Of a stretch of 64,000 nucleotides of DNA, positions 44,701 to 54,136 are shown in pieces. The notes under the pieces are model-generated. The model was not told the origin of the DNA and did no database searches. It saw nothing but the letters and a program-made list of their open reading frames with translations. The translations under genes and the position numbers were made by a program. Every line of letters starts with the position of its first letter. Within the stretch, counting starts at the first letter, position 1. The stretch comes from Candidatus Poribacteria bacterium. GTDB lineage: Bacteria > Poribacteria > WGA-4E > WGA-3G. Where the stretch lies: contig JAAXGN010000029.1 of the NCBI GenBank assembly GCA_012267415.1, positions 54,690 to 118,689 on the forward strand, in the 5' to 3' direction.

Positions 44701-47700
44701 TTCAGGTTGGCGAACGATCTGGTGCCGAGAATCACGGAATAGCACACCCTGGTACAATCACGGTCCAGTACAAGAATGCAAATGATGATTGGGTTACTAT
44801 CGGTGATCCTATTGAGTTAGTAGAAGCAGGCCATCCGGTCGGAACGACATTTCAGCATCCTTGGACTGTAACCGATTTCGATGATCTCCTTGAGGCTGGT
44901 AATTCCGTAGAACTTCGAACACTTACATGGAACAGACTAGACCTTGAAAAGGAGTCACCAGACGTTGATATTACGACTCCTGAAGTAGATTACTTCACGG
45001 TCCAACTTGATGATGATGTTCATCCCGTTGATCCGAAAGTCTTGGTCGTTGACCTGAATGATGACTCTATCGTGATGACCAATCCTGATAGTGGCGCACC
45101 GCAAGGCATGATTGAACTTATCGCATATACACCACGTAGAACTGTCCCAGCAACAGCATCCATTCGTGTTCAAGCAAAACGGATGAAGGACGATTGGGAG
45201 AATGCGTCAGATATTGGCACAGTTACACTCACTGATCCTGCGGGTATGTCAGGTACAGACACTGCAGCAATCACGTTCAACGGTACAGCCTTAGCAGATG
45301 TATATGTTGATGATATGCTCCATATTCAAGATTCTGGTAGTTATCTCAAGTGGGTTATCACTGTTGATACAACAGCATTAGCCGATACAATTGAAATGGA
45401 TAATCTTGCTGCGGCGCATGCTGCCTCAAATCCAGATGGCACATCTTATGCTGAGTTAGATACAAACCGTTATATGGTACGTGCTTATGCAGTCGGAGAT
45501 GACGGAACTGATATCTCTGATGCCGTTGAAGGTACTGACTACACGGATATGTTCTCCGTTGATAACGTTGATGATGTATCACCACTCGGACAGAACATCA
45601 TCACCGTGGCACAGGATGGTGTAGATGTTACACCTAATGAAGACGGTAGTTTTAACGTCGGCGGATTGGTTGATAAGTATACCTCAGATTCTCCAGTTAT
45701 TACACTTACAATTACACCAGGAGCAAAACGGGATACATATCAAATTGTCAATTTGTATGACTCGCTTCCTGACGGTGCTATTATCAGTGAGGTAACAGAG
45801 ACATCTAATATTGGTGAATTTGAAGTAACGATTGATGTCGGTACTTTGATGAATGATGATGGACTTGTCTACACTACCGGATATCTTGAAGATGAATATC
45901 ACGAAAACCCGGATGAACTTGTCTATAATCCGAAGAGCAAAATCTTTTCGTTTACCGTTCATGCCTTAACGCAAGACGCTACCGGAAACGAACAGGGTGC
46001 GGATGACTATCTTGAAGATGGTGAAATTCTTAACGCTGACCTTAGCATAACCACCCCTTACGAGATCACTGTTAATGTACAGAACACATACAGACCTGAT
46101 CCAGGTGTGTTAGCAATTGCAGTTATCAATTCAGACGGTATGGTAAATCCTGACAGTGGCGCACCGCAAGGTATACTCACTTTTGATGTCTATACTTACG
46201 GTATAACTTCAGCACCAACCGAAGGTATTCGTGTTGAGGTGAAACGTCCCAATGATCCAACGTGGGAACGAATTACAGGTACTGCTGCTGCATCTGAAAT
46301 TGTGAATGTATCCGAAGTGCCAGTTACAGATTTGTCAAATATCCTTACTGACCCTGCCAATGCTGGAATTAGTAATATGGGTGTTATTGAAGCACTCGTT
46401 GGCATTTCTGAGACAGCAGGAGAAAGTCCTGCGACCCTTATGAAATGGTCTTATATAGTGGATACACGGGAATTGGCATTGGAAGATACTGAAGGCAAAG
46501 AAGGTGCTATCAAACTGGATGATACAATCAACCGGGGAGATGGTGATTCTGAGCGCGACGTAGCTGAAGATAAAAACCAGTATGTAGCGCGTGCGTTTGC
46601 ACTTACACCGCAAAATAAGAATCATTACGACGCAGATGCGGATTATTATCCACATCTCCAATACCCAGAGAATCATGATATGTACCGTGATCGGGGTGGT
46701 GTAGAAGCACACTTCTCATTAGACAATGATGATGATGTTCCACCACTCGGTCCGACAAACATCACCGCTGTCTCTGACAGAGATGCCTATGGTGAGATGC
46801 AATCTATTGAAGCCAATGATGATGGCAGCTACACCGTTGGTGGTATTGCTGATGAAGATGGCGTTGCTTCACCCGTTGCTATATTCCATATTCAACCAAC
46901 TGCCGAAGAAATCACTTATGCTGGTGGTAGTCTGCAACTCGTTCGGACTAATCCTGATGGGACAGAAGCTGAACCAGCTGCAGGTAGTTTGGAAGATGGT
47001 TATATTGAAGTAGATGTCGGTGTACTTCCTAACGGCACTTATATGTATCATGCACTTACCGTTGATAAAGAGGGCAATGTCCAAGTTCAAGGTGAACTTG
47101 ATAAACCTTCACCAGTGATCACGGTTCATGTCCGTAACCTCCGTTTAAGTGATATTACTGATATTACTGTAACGTCAGTTGACGGTGAATCGCCTGATAG
47201 ACACCCGCTTCAAGATGGTAGGTACCCTCTCAAAGAATCAATCGCTGTAAGTTTCAACGTTAATGACACTTCTTATTTAGCAGTTGAAGACCTTACAGGT
47301 GTTCTCGTTAATGGGATGGAGGCTACATTTACTGCTGGCAGCGATGCTGAGAACGCTTTCTCACTGATGGCAGATAAACTCTCAGATTTCAACGATGGAT
47401 GGTATACACCGGAAGGTCGCGTAACAAAACGAAACGGTTCTGCAACTTTCGCATTAGCAATGATTAACTTGGATAACACAGGTCCGATGATCACTATTGG
47501 AACTCCAACAGAAGGTGCTACAGTCAACGACTTACCAACACTTTCTGCTGATTTCGGCGATGGTGAAATGGGTAGCGGCGTTAGCGATGGCAGCGGCGTA
47601 AGTGCCACAGACACAGCTGTTGTTACATTAGACCGACTCCGTCCGGAAGAAGTTGTTCAAGATGCAGTTCCGATTGCTGTCGATCAGAATAGGGTTGAAC

Positions 47701-50700
47701 AGGATTTAGACTCTGTTGTCTATACCCGAACAGACAAACTTGCTGGTGGTGCATATCAGTTCACAGTGCAAGTTTCTGATATACTTGGTAACGTCGGTAC
47801 AAGTACTGTAATGTTTGCCATTGAAGGTGAAGACCCATTAGTCGTGATTACAGCACCCGCTTCAGGGCAAACGCTTGATCACAGTGTAGAAGAAATTACC
47901 GGGTTCTTTACGGGTGGTGGCAATGTTGAGATTACAGAGTTTACAATTAACGGTGAATCTGTTGAACCGATGGTAACCGATAACGAATTTACATATACAC
48001 TGCCTGAAAAAGATGATAATGCAGATGGTGCCTTAGACGATGGTGAATATACGGTCGCAGTTGAGGTTACGGATGGTAGTGATTTAACTGCAAAGACATC
48101 TCTAACCTTTACAGTAGTATTACCGGTTCCCACAGTCGCTATTCACTCACCGCATGCAGGTCAAATGTATGACCACGGTAAACCGATTATCGCAGGTGAT
48201 TTCTCTGGTGCTGATCCAGTAGAGGTCGCACTCTCTATTGACGGTGTCGCAGTTGAAGCAACCGTGAACGACAATAACCAATTCACCTACACCCCCTCAG
48301 ATGACCTGAGTGACGGTACACATACGGTGATGGTAGTCGTCACAGATGCTAACGGCAGAACTGCTCAGACATCTACTGACTTCACAATTAATATACCGGG
48401 CCCGACAGTTATGATTCATGTACCTGCTGCAGGGCAGATATATGATATTAGCAAACCCGTTATATCAGGTGAGTTCTCAGGTGTTGCAACACCAGTAACA
48501 CTCAGTCTTACACTTGATGGTGAACCAGTTGAAGCAGAAATAAGCGATAATGGATTTACGTATATGCCTGCTGATGCCTTAGATGATGGCGAATTTACAC
48601 TTGTCGCTGTTGCTACTGATGACAATGGGAAGACAGCTAAAGCAACTTCTATCTTCTCAATAAGATTGCCAGTTCCAACAGTGTCAATAGATTCTCCCGT
48701 TGCCGGCGGCACTTACGATCACACCTATCGTCATATATCAGGTGAGTTCACAGGTGTCAACCCTGTAACCGTTGCTCTTATGGTAGATGGCATGGCAGTA
48801 GAAGCGATGGTAGATGGCAATGAGTTCACTTATGACCTTTCAGATAAGTTAGCTGAAGGTGAACACATGGTATCCGTTGAAATCACGGATGCTAATGGTA
48901 ATACTGCTCAGGCATCAACGACTTTCTCAGTTGTTTATCCTGAAGCATCAGTATCCATAGATTCTCCTGTTGCTGGTGGCATTTATGATCACACCTATCG
49001 TCATATATCAGGTGAGTTTATGGGTGTCGGTGCGGTTGCTGTCAGTCTTTCAGTTGATGGCACTGCCGTAGATGCAATGGTAGATGGTAATGAGTTCACT
49101 TATGACCTTTCAGATAAGTTAGCTGAAGGTGAACACACGGTATCCGTTTCTGTGACAGATGAAAATGGTGAAACTGCTCAGGCATCAACGACTTTCTCAG
49201 TTGTCTATCCTGAAGCGTCAGTCATGATCTCTGCACCCATCGCAGGCGACACTTATGATCACACCTATCGTCATATAACAGGTGAATTCACAGGTGTCGG
49301 TGCGGTTGCTGTCAGTCTTTCAGTTGATGGCACGGCCGTTGAAGCGATGGTAGATGGTAATGAGTTCACTTATGACCTATCCGATAAGTTAGCTGAAGGT
49401 GAACACACGGTATCCGTTTCTGTGACAGATGCAAATGGTGAAACTGCTCAGGCATCAACGACTTTCTCAGTTGTTTATCCCGAAGCGTCAGTCATGATCT
49501 CTTCACCCGTCGCAGGTGACACTTATGATCACACCTATCGTCATATAACAGGTGAATTCACAGGTGTCGGTGCAGTCGCTGTTAGCATAATGTTAGATGG
49601 TACGGCAGTTGATGCGGATAGTGTATCTGTAGAAGGAAACGAATTCACTTATATGCTTTCCGACAAGTTAGCTGAAGGCGACCATATGGTATCCGTTTCA
49701 GTGGAAGATGCAAATGGTGAAACTGCTCAGGCAACGACTATATTCTCAGTTGTCTATCCTGAAGCGTCAGTCATGATCTCTTCACCTGTAGCAGGCGACA
49801 CTTACGATCACACCTATCGTCATATATCAGGTGAGTTTATGGGTGTCGGTGCAGTCGCTGTCAGTCTTTCAGTTGATGGTATGGCAGTAGAAGCGATGGT
49901 AGACGGCAATGAGTTCACTTATGACCTTTCAGATAAGTTAGATGAAGGTGAACACACGGTATCCGTTTCTGTGACAGATGAAAATGGTGAAACTGCTCAG
50001 GCATCAACGACTTTCTCAGTTGTTTATCCTGAAGCATCAGTATCCATAGATTCTCCTGTTGCTGGTGGCATTTATGATCACACCTATCGTCATATATCAG
50101 GTGAGTTTATGGGTGTCGGTGCAGTCGCTGTCAGTCTTTCAGTTGATGGCACGGCCGTTGAAGCGATGGTAGACGGCAATGAGTTCACTTATGACCTTTC
50201 AGATAAGTTAACTGAAGGTGAACACATGGTATCCGTTTCTGTGACAGATGAAAATGGTGAAACTGCTCAGGCATCAACGACTTTCTCAGTTGTTTATCCT
50301 GAAGCGTCAGTCATGATCTCTTCACCCGTCGCAGGCGACACTTACGATCACACCTATCGTCATATAACAGGTGAATTCACAGGTGTCGGTGCAGTCGCTG
50401 TTAGCATAATGTTAGATGGTACGGCAGTTGATGCGGACAGTATATCTGTAGAAGGAAACGAATTCACTTATATGCTTTCCGATAAGTTGGCTGAAGGTGA
50501 CCATATGGTATCAGCCTCTGTGACAGACGCAAATGGTGAAACTGCTCAGGCAACGACTATATTCTCAGTTGTCTATCCTGAAGCGTCAGTCATGATCTCT
50601 TCACCTGTAGCAGGCGACACTTACGATCACACCTATCGTCATATATCAGGTGAGTTTATGGGTGTCGGTGCGGTTGCTGTCAGTCTTTCAGTTGATGGCA

Positions 50701-53000
50701 CTGCCGTAGATGCAATGGTAGATGGCAACGAGTTCACTTTTGACCTATCCGATAAGTTAGATGAAGGTGAACACACGGTATCCGTTTCTGTAGAAGATGC
50801 AAATGGTGAAACTGCTCAGGCATCAACGACTTTCTCAGTTGTTTATCCTGAAGCGTCAGTAACCATAGATTCTCCTGTTGCTGGTGGCGTTTATGATCAC
50901 ACCTATCGTCATATATCAGGTGAGTTTATGGGTGTCGGTGCGGTTGCTGTCAGTCTTTCAGTTGATGGCACTGCCGTAGATGCAATGGTAGACGGCAACG
51001 AGTTCATTTTTGACCTATCCGATAAGTTAGATGAAGGTGAACACACGGTATCCGTTTCTGTAGAAGATGCAAATGGTGAAACTGCTCAGGCATCAACGAC
51101 TTTCTCAGTTGTTTATCCTGAAGCGTCAGTAACCATAGATTCTCCTGCTTCTGGTCACACTTATGATCACACCTTTGCTCATATAGCAGGTAGGTTCACA
51201 GGTGTTGGCGAAGTAAAGGTTGACCTGACAGTTGATGGTGCTACAGTAGCAACTCAGATGGTCGGGGATAACGGATTTACGGCAGAATCTCCAGAATTAG
51301 CACATGGTGAGCACACAGTTTCTGTTGTAGTCACTGATGCTAATGGAGAAACCGCACGAGCCGACACGACCTTTACAGTGGATGTCCCAGGACCTTCAGT
51401 GGCGATCCTTTCACCTGCTTCAGGTCAAACCTACGACCACGGTGAACCCGTCATCAGAATAGAATATTCTGGCGTGGTGGATGTAAATGTTACAACACTC
51501 ACCGTTGATGGCGCAGATGTTGAAGGTGTTGAAACAGAAGACAATGCTCTTGAATTCACACCCTCTACCATGTTAGCTTCTGGAGAACACACTGTATTTG
51601 TTGAAGTGACAGACGCAAATGAGAAGACTGCCAAGGCGACTGTAGTATTCAATGTAATATATGATACGACACCGCCAGTCATTTCTGAAGTCTCTCCATC
51701 TGGTGTCCTTCAACTGAGTGCCGCAGATGTCATCAATGAACAGTACGGTGTTACTATTTCTGCAATCGTCACAGATGAACAGTCTGACATCACTAGAATA
51801 GAATACGCCATAAGTGAAGGATCACTTAGACCCCACCCTGACGATGAACAGTATCAAGCATATCCTGTTGATCGTGCAGATGGTAAGTTTGAGGTATCAG
51901 AAAGCTTCGACCTTGGCACACATCAAGTTTCACTCAGAGTGGAAAGTGAAGGCGGCGTAAGGGAATTCAGATGGCAATTCACCCTTGAGTCTGATACAGC
52001 CGCGCCAACAATCACCTCTATCACTCCTTCCGGCACAATACACGCTGGAATGCCACCTATATCAGCAAGTGCTGTTGATAACTCCGCTGTCTCAGCAATG
52101 ACAATCGTTGTCATGGACAGTGATGGAGAAGCAGTGGCAGGCGAAACAACTGATGATGGTGATGATATTAGACTAAATCAAGGTGTTACACGTGTTGACT
52201 TCCATCCTGAAGCACCCCTCTCTGAAGGGACATACACGATTGAAGTCCGTGCAACTGACACCTACAATAACTCATCTACAGCAACTGGAGTATTCACGGT
52301 TGACTTTGATACCGCTGCTCCAATTATCACATCGTATTCACCGCAGAACGGTGCTCGATTGATATACAAACATAATGAAGTTGCTAAACCTACAATTGCA
52401 ATCACCTATGGTGATGCTGAGACGGGTGTGAACGTCGATTCTGTCAGACTATCTATAGAAGGTCCTGGCGTTGACCAGGTAATAAACCTTACGGATGAAC
52501 AGAAATCCGCTTCACAAGTCGTCTATACACCATCAGAAGGATTCACAGAACCTGGACAATACACGGTTATTCTTGAGGTATCTGATAACGCGCATCAACA
52601 GGGTAATGTCTCTGAAGATAGTGATGATGCACGTCAAGCTAACCAAGTTGTTCATAAGTTTAGTTTCTTTGTTGAGTATACAGACGCACCCGTGTTGATG
52701 GCACCGTTTAACTATCCGAACCCGTTCGCTGAAAACACGCGTATCTCATTCGGACTTAATCAGATGTCTGTCGTAAGTATAGTCATTTACGATTCTACAT
52801 TACGACCTGTTAGAGTCTTATTAGATAACAAGTTGATGCCAGCTGGTAAACATACCGGCGGAAACGGTATCGGTTGGGACGGTAAAACAAGCAGTGGTGA
52901 AAGTTTAGCCCGAGGTATCTATTACGCACAGATCGTCGTAACAGGTGGCTTTGAGGCAGAATACGCCATCCTTACGCTCGCACTGACGGGCGCAAAGTAA
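41781..53000 (+). CDS. Giant secreted Ig-repeat protein with T9SS-type C-terminal domain
   Basis: This 3739-residue exported protein starts after GAGGAGG with a signal peptide (KKRTLVCFLIFTLCVFHF ... VFGQ). Order: helical N-terminal region (30-165); Pro-rich linkers (PPPKPDPASP; PPEPPEPP near 280); mixed domains with an EF-hand-like DINFNGKVDEYE near 947; a tandem pair of about 355 residues (from roughly 1082 and 1438), each with NPDSGAPQG; then about 14 Ig-like repeats (2013-3293). Ten repeats are near-identical, each with YDHTYRHI-type motifs and 90 or 93 residues long. Ig-like domains follow, and residues 3643-3739 form a FlgD-like C-terminal domain (NYPNPFAENTRISF ... GKHTGGNGIGWDGKTSSGES ... 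GIYYAQI), the usual T9SS sorting type. Probably a surface adhesin or matrix protein. Confidence 0.8.
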   Translation: MKKRTLVCFLIFTLCVFHFSITDTVFGQDATPEELAQQVFDEFSSTLTDDTVISGDVTVQDVIIGILNVLSSPTVLENPLLEAIGGLEGALDTVLNNPDYLSLIWSQIPQAELDKLPTQDVNDYIALLRMASVQTMLKNATVRTLIQNSEAVKLLLAKIAAAGDQEPPPKPDPASPTISITTQRPTTARQGSFNVAFTTADVNGDDVTVTASISVVPATAAEYYSETLANGSVRITQTAPSDAMPTIPGATVTLTLVASDGQADTADTTATFVVEFAEVMQTTQPPEPPEPPVVPSNLNGQSRLGGLSLNPIYGRGFIEDFITSAGLTIDPNAPNDLVAEAVDFVLNQIPDGFLPEAQIRQIRSALTTRQPFSVFQNEPPQLDGENFGNAITPALTDLLYTNVNPEKKYLASDNMNVYVRVPNALTRGSVQFKLNGADVAQGKRISPREFQADTIPYTFKLEETLAAINLPAMTAVAPDFPKIFKEVVLRYSQEGLDGEYISLQMEPYDEAKGVVWKGDVGIIPGRNVFYYFEVTLNEPVMLDIINLVAFGEAIADGFGRHTQDNTTNSYRIESWAMPDPRNLQFQDRGIIDALLTPDVALELGRLYLLAQGGNQIPFSEFNKLTQLLGRNVGGLLTEFGGNEEVEGNFDPKLASVFTVPKIDDATESLWVANIPVTERQHNFEAVVRNANGDAVDRIAVNFIGDNSAPEAAITFTPVANADVNTRGYLNKDGTFVSTDKDGGPAALLDIGSVLTKGILGRDDGYLLYQVAGLDKDGTPITTWLPLTVESSTMLASDIWGIAREQLENHPLLTNLPESERVLVETILSFPSIHSVLPLITPGLIQQYGDPVLASLGIRPIDPARSQFIVDLLGALVADIDRIPFTFDAERKMRMAFMPKEDGSPGEYGLRALGIDNLLNISSHIGATRLRIVKPEYDSSSIALASLGDINFNGKVDEYEKNTIYANARDLTLTIQVGERSGAENHGIAHPGTITVQYKNANDDWVTIGDPIELVEAGHPVGTTFQHPWTVTDFDDLLEAGNSVELRTLTWNRLDLEKESPDVDITTPEVDYFTVQLDDDVHPVDPKVLVVDLNDDSIVMTNPDSGAPQGMIELIAYTPRRTVPATASIRVQAKRMKDDWENASDIGTVTLTDPAGMSGTDTAAITFNGTALADVYVDDMLHIQDSGSYLKWVITVDTTALADTIEMDNLAAAHAASNPDGTSYAELDTNRYMVRAYAVGDDGTDISDAVEGTDYTDMFSVDNVDDVSPLGQNIITVAQDGVDVTPNEDGSFNVGGLVDKYTSDSPVITLTITPGAKRDTYQIVNLYDSLPDGAIISEVTETSNIGEFEVTIDVGTLMNDDGLVYTTGYLEDEYHENPDELVYNPKSKIFSFTVHALTQDATGNEQGADDYLEDGEILNADLSITTPYEITVNVQNTYRPDPGVLAIAVINSDGMVNPDSGAPQGILTFDVYTYGITSAPTEGIRVEVKRPNDPTWERITGTAAASEIVNVSEVPVTDLSNILTDPANAGISNMGVIEALVGISETAGESPATLMKWSYIVDTRELALEDTEGKEGAIKLDDTINRGDGDSERDVAEDKNQYVARAFALTPQNKNHYDADADYYPHLQYPENHDMYRDRGGVEAHFSLDNDDDVPPLGPTNITAVSDRDAYGEMQSIEANDDGSYTVGGIADEDGVASPVAIFHIQPTAEEITYAGGSLQLVRTNPDGTEAEPAAGSLEDGYIEVDVGVLPNGTYMYHALTVDKEGNVQVQGELDKPSPVITVHVRNLRLSDITDITVTSVDGESPDRHPLQDGRYPLKESIAVSFNVNDTSYLAVEDLTGVLVNGMEATFTAGSDAENAFSLMADKLSDFNDGWYTPEGRVTKRNGSATFALAMINLDNTGPMITIGTPTEGATVNDLPTLSADFGDGEMGSGVSDGSGVSATDTAVVTLDRLRPEEVVQDAVPIAVDQNRVEQDLDSVVYTRTDKLAGGAYQFTVQVSDILGNVGTSTVMFAIEGEDPLVVITAPASGQTLDHSVEEITGFFTGGGNVEITEFTINGESVEPMVTDNEFTYTLPEKDDNADGALDDGEYTVAVEVTDGSDLTAKTSLTFTVVLPVPTVAIHSPHAGQMYDHGKPIIAGDFSGADPVEVALSIDGVAVEATVNDNNQFTYTPSDDLSDGTHTVMVVVTDANGRTAQTSTDFTINIPGPTVMIHVPAAGQIYDISKPVISGEFSGVATPVTLSLTLDGEPVEAEISDNGFTYMPADALDDGEFTLVAVATDDNGKTAKATSIFSIRLPVPTVSIDSPVAGGTYDHTYRHISGEFTGVNPVTVALMVDGMAVEAMVDGNEFTYDLSDKLAEGEHMVSVEITDANGNTAQASTTFSVVYPEASVSIDSPVAGGIYDHTYRHISGEFMGVGAVAVSLSVDGTAVDAMVDGNEFTYDLSDKLAEGEHTVSVSVTDENGETAQASTTFSVVYPEASVMISAPIAGDTYDHTYRHITGEFTGVGAVAVSLSVDGTAVEAMVDGNEFTYDLSDKLAEGEHTVSVSVTDANGETAQASTTFSVVYPEASVMISSPVAGDTYDHTYRHITGEFTGVGAVAVSIMLDGTAVDADSVSVEGNEFTYMLSDKLAEGDHMVSVSVEDANGETAQATTIFSVVYPEASVMISSPVAGDTYDHTYRHISGEFMGVGAVAVSLSVDGMAVEAMVDGNEFTYDLSDKLDEGEHTVSVSVTDENGETAQASTTFSVVYPEASVSIDSPVAGGIYDHTYRHISGEFMGVGAVAVSLSVDGTAVEAMVDGNEFTYDLSDKLTEGEHMVSVSVTDENGETAQASTTFSVVYPEASVMISSPVAGDTYDHTYRHITGEFTGVGAVAVSIMLDGTAVDADSISVEGNEFTYMLSDKLAEGDHMVSASVTDANGETAQATTIFSVVYPEASVMISSPVAGDTYDHTYRHISGEFMGVGAVAVSLSVDGTAVDAMVDGNEFTFDLSDKLDEGEHTVSVSVEDANGETAQASTTFSVVYPEASVTIDSPVAGGVYDHTYRHISGEFMGVGAVAVSLSVDGTAVDAMVDGNEFIFDLSDKLDEGEHTVSVSVEDANGETAQASTTFSVVYPEASVTIDSPASGHTYDHTFAHIAGRFTGVGEVKVDLTVDGATVATQMVGDNGFTAESPELAHGEHTVSVVVTDANGETARADTTFTVDVPGPSVAILSPASGQTYDHGEPVIRIEYSGVVDVNVTTLTVDGADVEGVETEDNALEFTPSTMLASGEHTVFVEVTDANEKTAKATVVFNVIYDTTPPVISEVSPSGVLQLSAADVINEQYGVTISAIVTDEQSDITRIEYAISEGSLRPHPDDEQYQAYPVDRADGKFEVSESFDLGTHQVSLRVESEGGVREFRWQFTLESDTAAPTITSITPSGTIHAGMPPISASAVDNSAVSAMTIVVMDSDGEAVAGETTDDGDDIRLNQGVTRVDFHPEAPLSEGTYTIEVRATDTYNNSSTATGVFTVDFDTAAPIITSYSPQNGARLIYKHNEVAKPTIAITYGDAETGVNVDSVRLSIEGPGVDQVINLTDEQKSASQVVYTPSEGFTEPGQYTVILEVSDNAHQQGNVSEDSDDARQANQVVHKFSFFVEYTDAPVLMAPFNYPNPFAENTRISFGLNQMSVVSIVIYDSTLRPVRVLLDNKLMPAGKHTGGNGIGWDGKTSSGESLARGIYYAQIVVTGGFEAEYAILTLALTGAK
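48721..51438 (+). repeat. Ten tandem 270/279-nt coding repeats
   Basis: The anchor ACACCTATCGTCATAT (or its variant) recurs at 48721, 48991, 49261, 49531, 49810, 50080, 50350, 50629, 50899 and 51169. Spacing is 270 nt except after 49531 and 50350 (279 nt). Nucleotide identity is very high across most copies, including silent sites. Copies 4-5-6 and 7-8-9 form an 819-nt second-order repeat. More diverged copies lie at 47875, 48163, 48440 and 51427. Confidence 0.9.
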
Positions 53001-53015
53001 ATAATAGTACGCTGA

Positions 53016-53049
53016 CATTGGAAATTGGGAAATACCCCAATTTCCAATG
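53016..53049. other. Perfect 14-bp hairpin between the giant gene and porV-like gene
   Basis: CATTGGAAATTGGG (53016-53029), loop AAATAC, CCCAATTTCCAATG (53036-53049). It begins 15 nt after the stop and ends 12 nt before the next ribosome site. No T-tract follows, so it is more likely an mRNA processing or stability element than a terminator. GTAG is not at its foot. Confidence 0.7.
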
Positions 53050-53072
53050 ACGCGACTATAAAGGAGGATATA

Positions 53073-54116
53073 ATGTCCATTAAAAAGCAAAAATTGCTAT
53101 GCGGGTTAATACCCCTTTTGTTTGTTATCCTGGCTGTGTCGCCTCTCTGTTTCGCTCAGGACGATAATTCGGCAGTAAACGCATGGCCTCATTTGCGCCT
53201 CGGTGCAGGTGCCCGTTCAATCGGTTTAGGCGGCGCATTCACAGCAATCGCAGAAGATGCTACAGCAACTGTCTGGAATCCGGCAGGACTCGGCTCTGCT
53301 GCAGACCTTAATCTTAACTTCTCTACACAGAGACTCTCACTCAATAGAAGCCACAACTTCATCGCATTAACGAAAACACTCGGTTCCTACGGTGCTGTCG
53401 GAATCGCCGCAAGTAACTTCGGCGTATCAGGCATACCGATGCATACAGATGATGATGGTCAAGAAGAGGGTAGATTTGATGTTAGTTTCAACGCATATTC
53501 ACTCTCCTACGGTATCGCTATCGGCAACTTCAACGTCGGTCTAACGGGTCGCATGTTATCCGATAACTTCGGCGTACAAGACGTTGAAAACGAAAGTGGT
53601 TTTGGCGGTGTGGATATTGGGTTGATGGGACATGCATTACATATAGATATCAGCGAAAGAATGATGGGACAAGCACTTCACGTTCATACTGAGGCAAATG
53701 ATGGACAAGTACAGGTTCCAACATTACATTACGGTATCGTTGCAAAATATCTCGGATCTTCTTATGGCGAAGCATCAGCAACTATTCCAATGGTAATAAA
53801 CGCTGGTGTCGCTTACGATCTCTATATGGGAAATGTCGTCACATTCTCAGTTGATCTTGAACAGGAATTCGTCAACCTTGAACAGAGTCCGTTTAGTCTC
53901 CGTGGTGGAATCGAATATAATTTCTTCACAAGTAGATCAACAGACTTTGCACTTCGCGCTGGTGTAAGAGCATCACGAGATGTACAAACACTATTCGGTG
54001 GTTTTGGCGTCAACGTCGCTGGACTACAGGTCGATTACGCCATACAAGAAGGAATGGCAAGTGAAATCAATGGGGCAGGAAGCACACACTATGTTTCCAT
54101 TTCCTATGCATATTAA
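53073..54116 (+). CDS. porV: PorV/PorQ-like outer-membrane beta-barrel (T9SS shuttle family)
   Basis: PorV-type barrels receive T9SS cargo from SprA and deliver it for attachment or release. The frame extends to a TTG at 53025, but AAGGAGG at 53061-53067 identifies ATG 53073 (347 residues). Residues 1-30 are a signal peptide ending in CFAQ. The family signature is clear: LRLGAGARSIGLGGAFTAIAEDATATVWNPAGLGSAADLNL. It is followed by alternating strand patterns typical of a FadL-like 14-strand barrel and a C-terminal aromatic strand (THYVSISYAY). It lies between a T9SS-type cargo gene and a LysM gene, in an operon. The exact paralogue (PorV, PorQ or another) cannot be told from sequence alone. 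Confidence 0.75.
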   Translation: MSIKKQKLLCGLIPLLFVILAVSPLCFAQDDNSAVNAWPHLRLGAGARSIGLGGAFTAIAEDATATVWNPAGLGSAADLNLNFSTQRLSLNRSHNFIALTKTLGSYGAVGIAASNFGVSGIPMHTDDDGQEEGRFDVSFNAYSLSYGIAIGNFNVGLTGRMLSDNFGVQDVENESGFGGVDIGLMGHALHIDISERMMGQALHVHTEANDGQVQVPTLHYGIVAKYLGSSYGEASATIPMVINAGVAYDLYMGNVVTFSVDLEQEFVNLEQSPFSLRGGIEYNFFTSRSTDFALRAGVRASRDVQTLFGGFGVNVAGLQVDYAIQEGMASEINGAGSTHYVSISYAY

Positions 54117-54136
54117 AAACCATGAGGAGAATATCA

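Noticed and set aside
48721..51438. Tandem repeat as noncoding satellite
   Set aside because: Periods are multiples of three, the frame stays open, and translations give consistent Ig-like modules.
53025..53072. Upstream TTG start for the porV-like gene
   Set aside because: It lies in the right half of a perfect hairpin and before AAGGAGG; ATG 53073 starts directly at the signal peptide.
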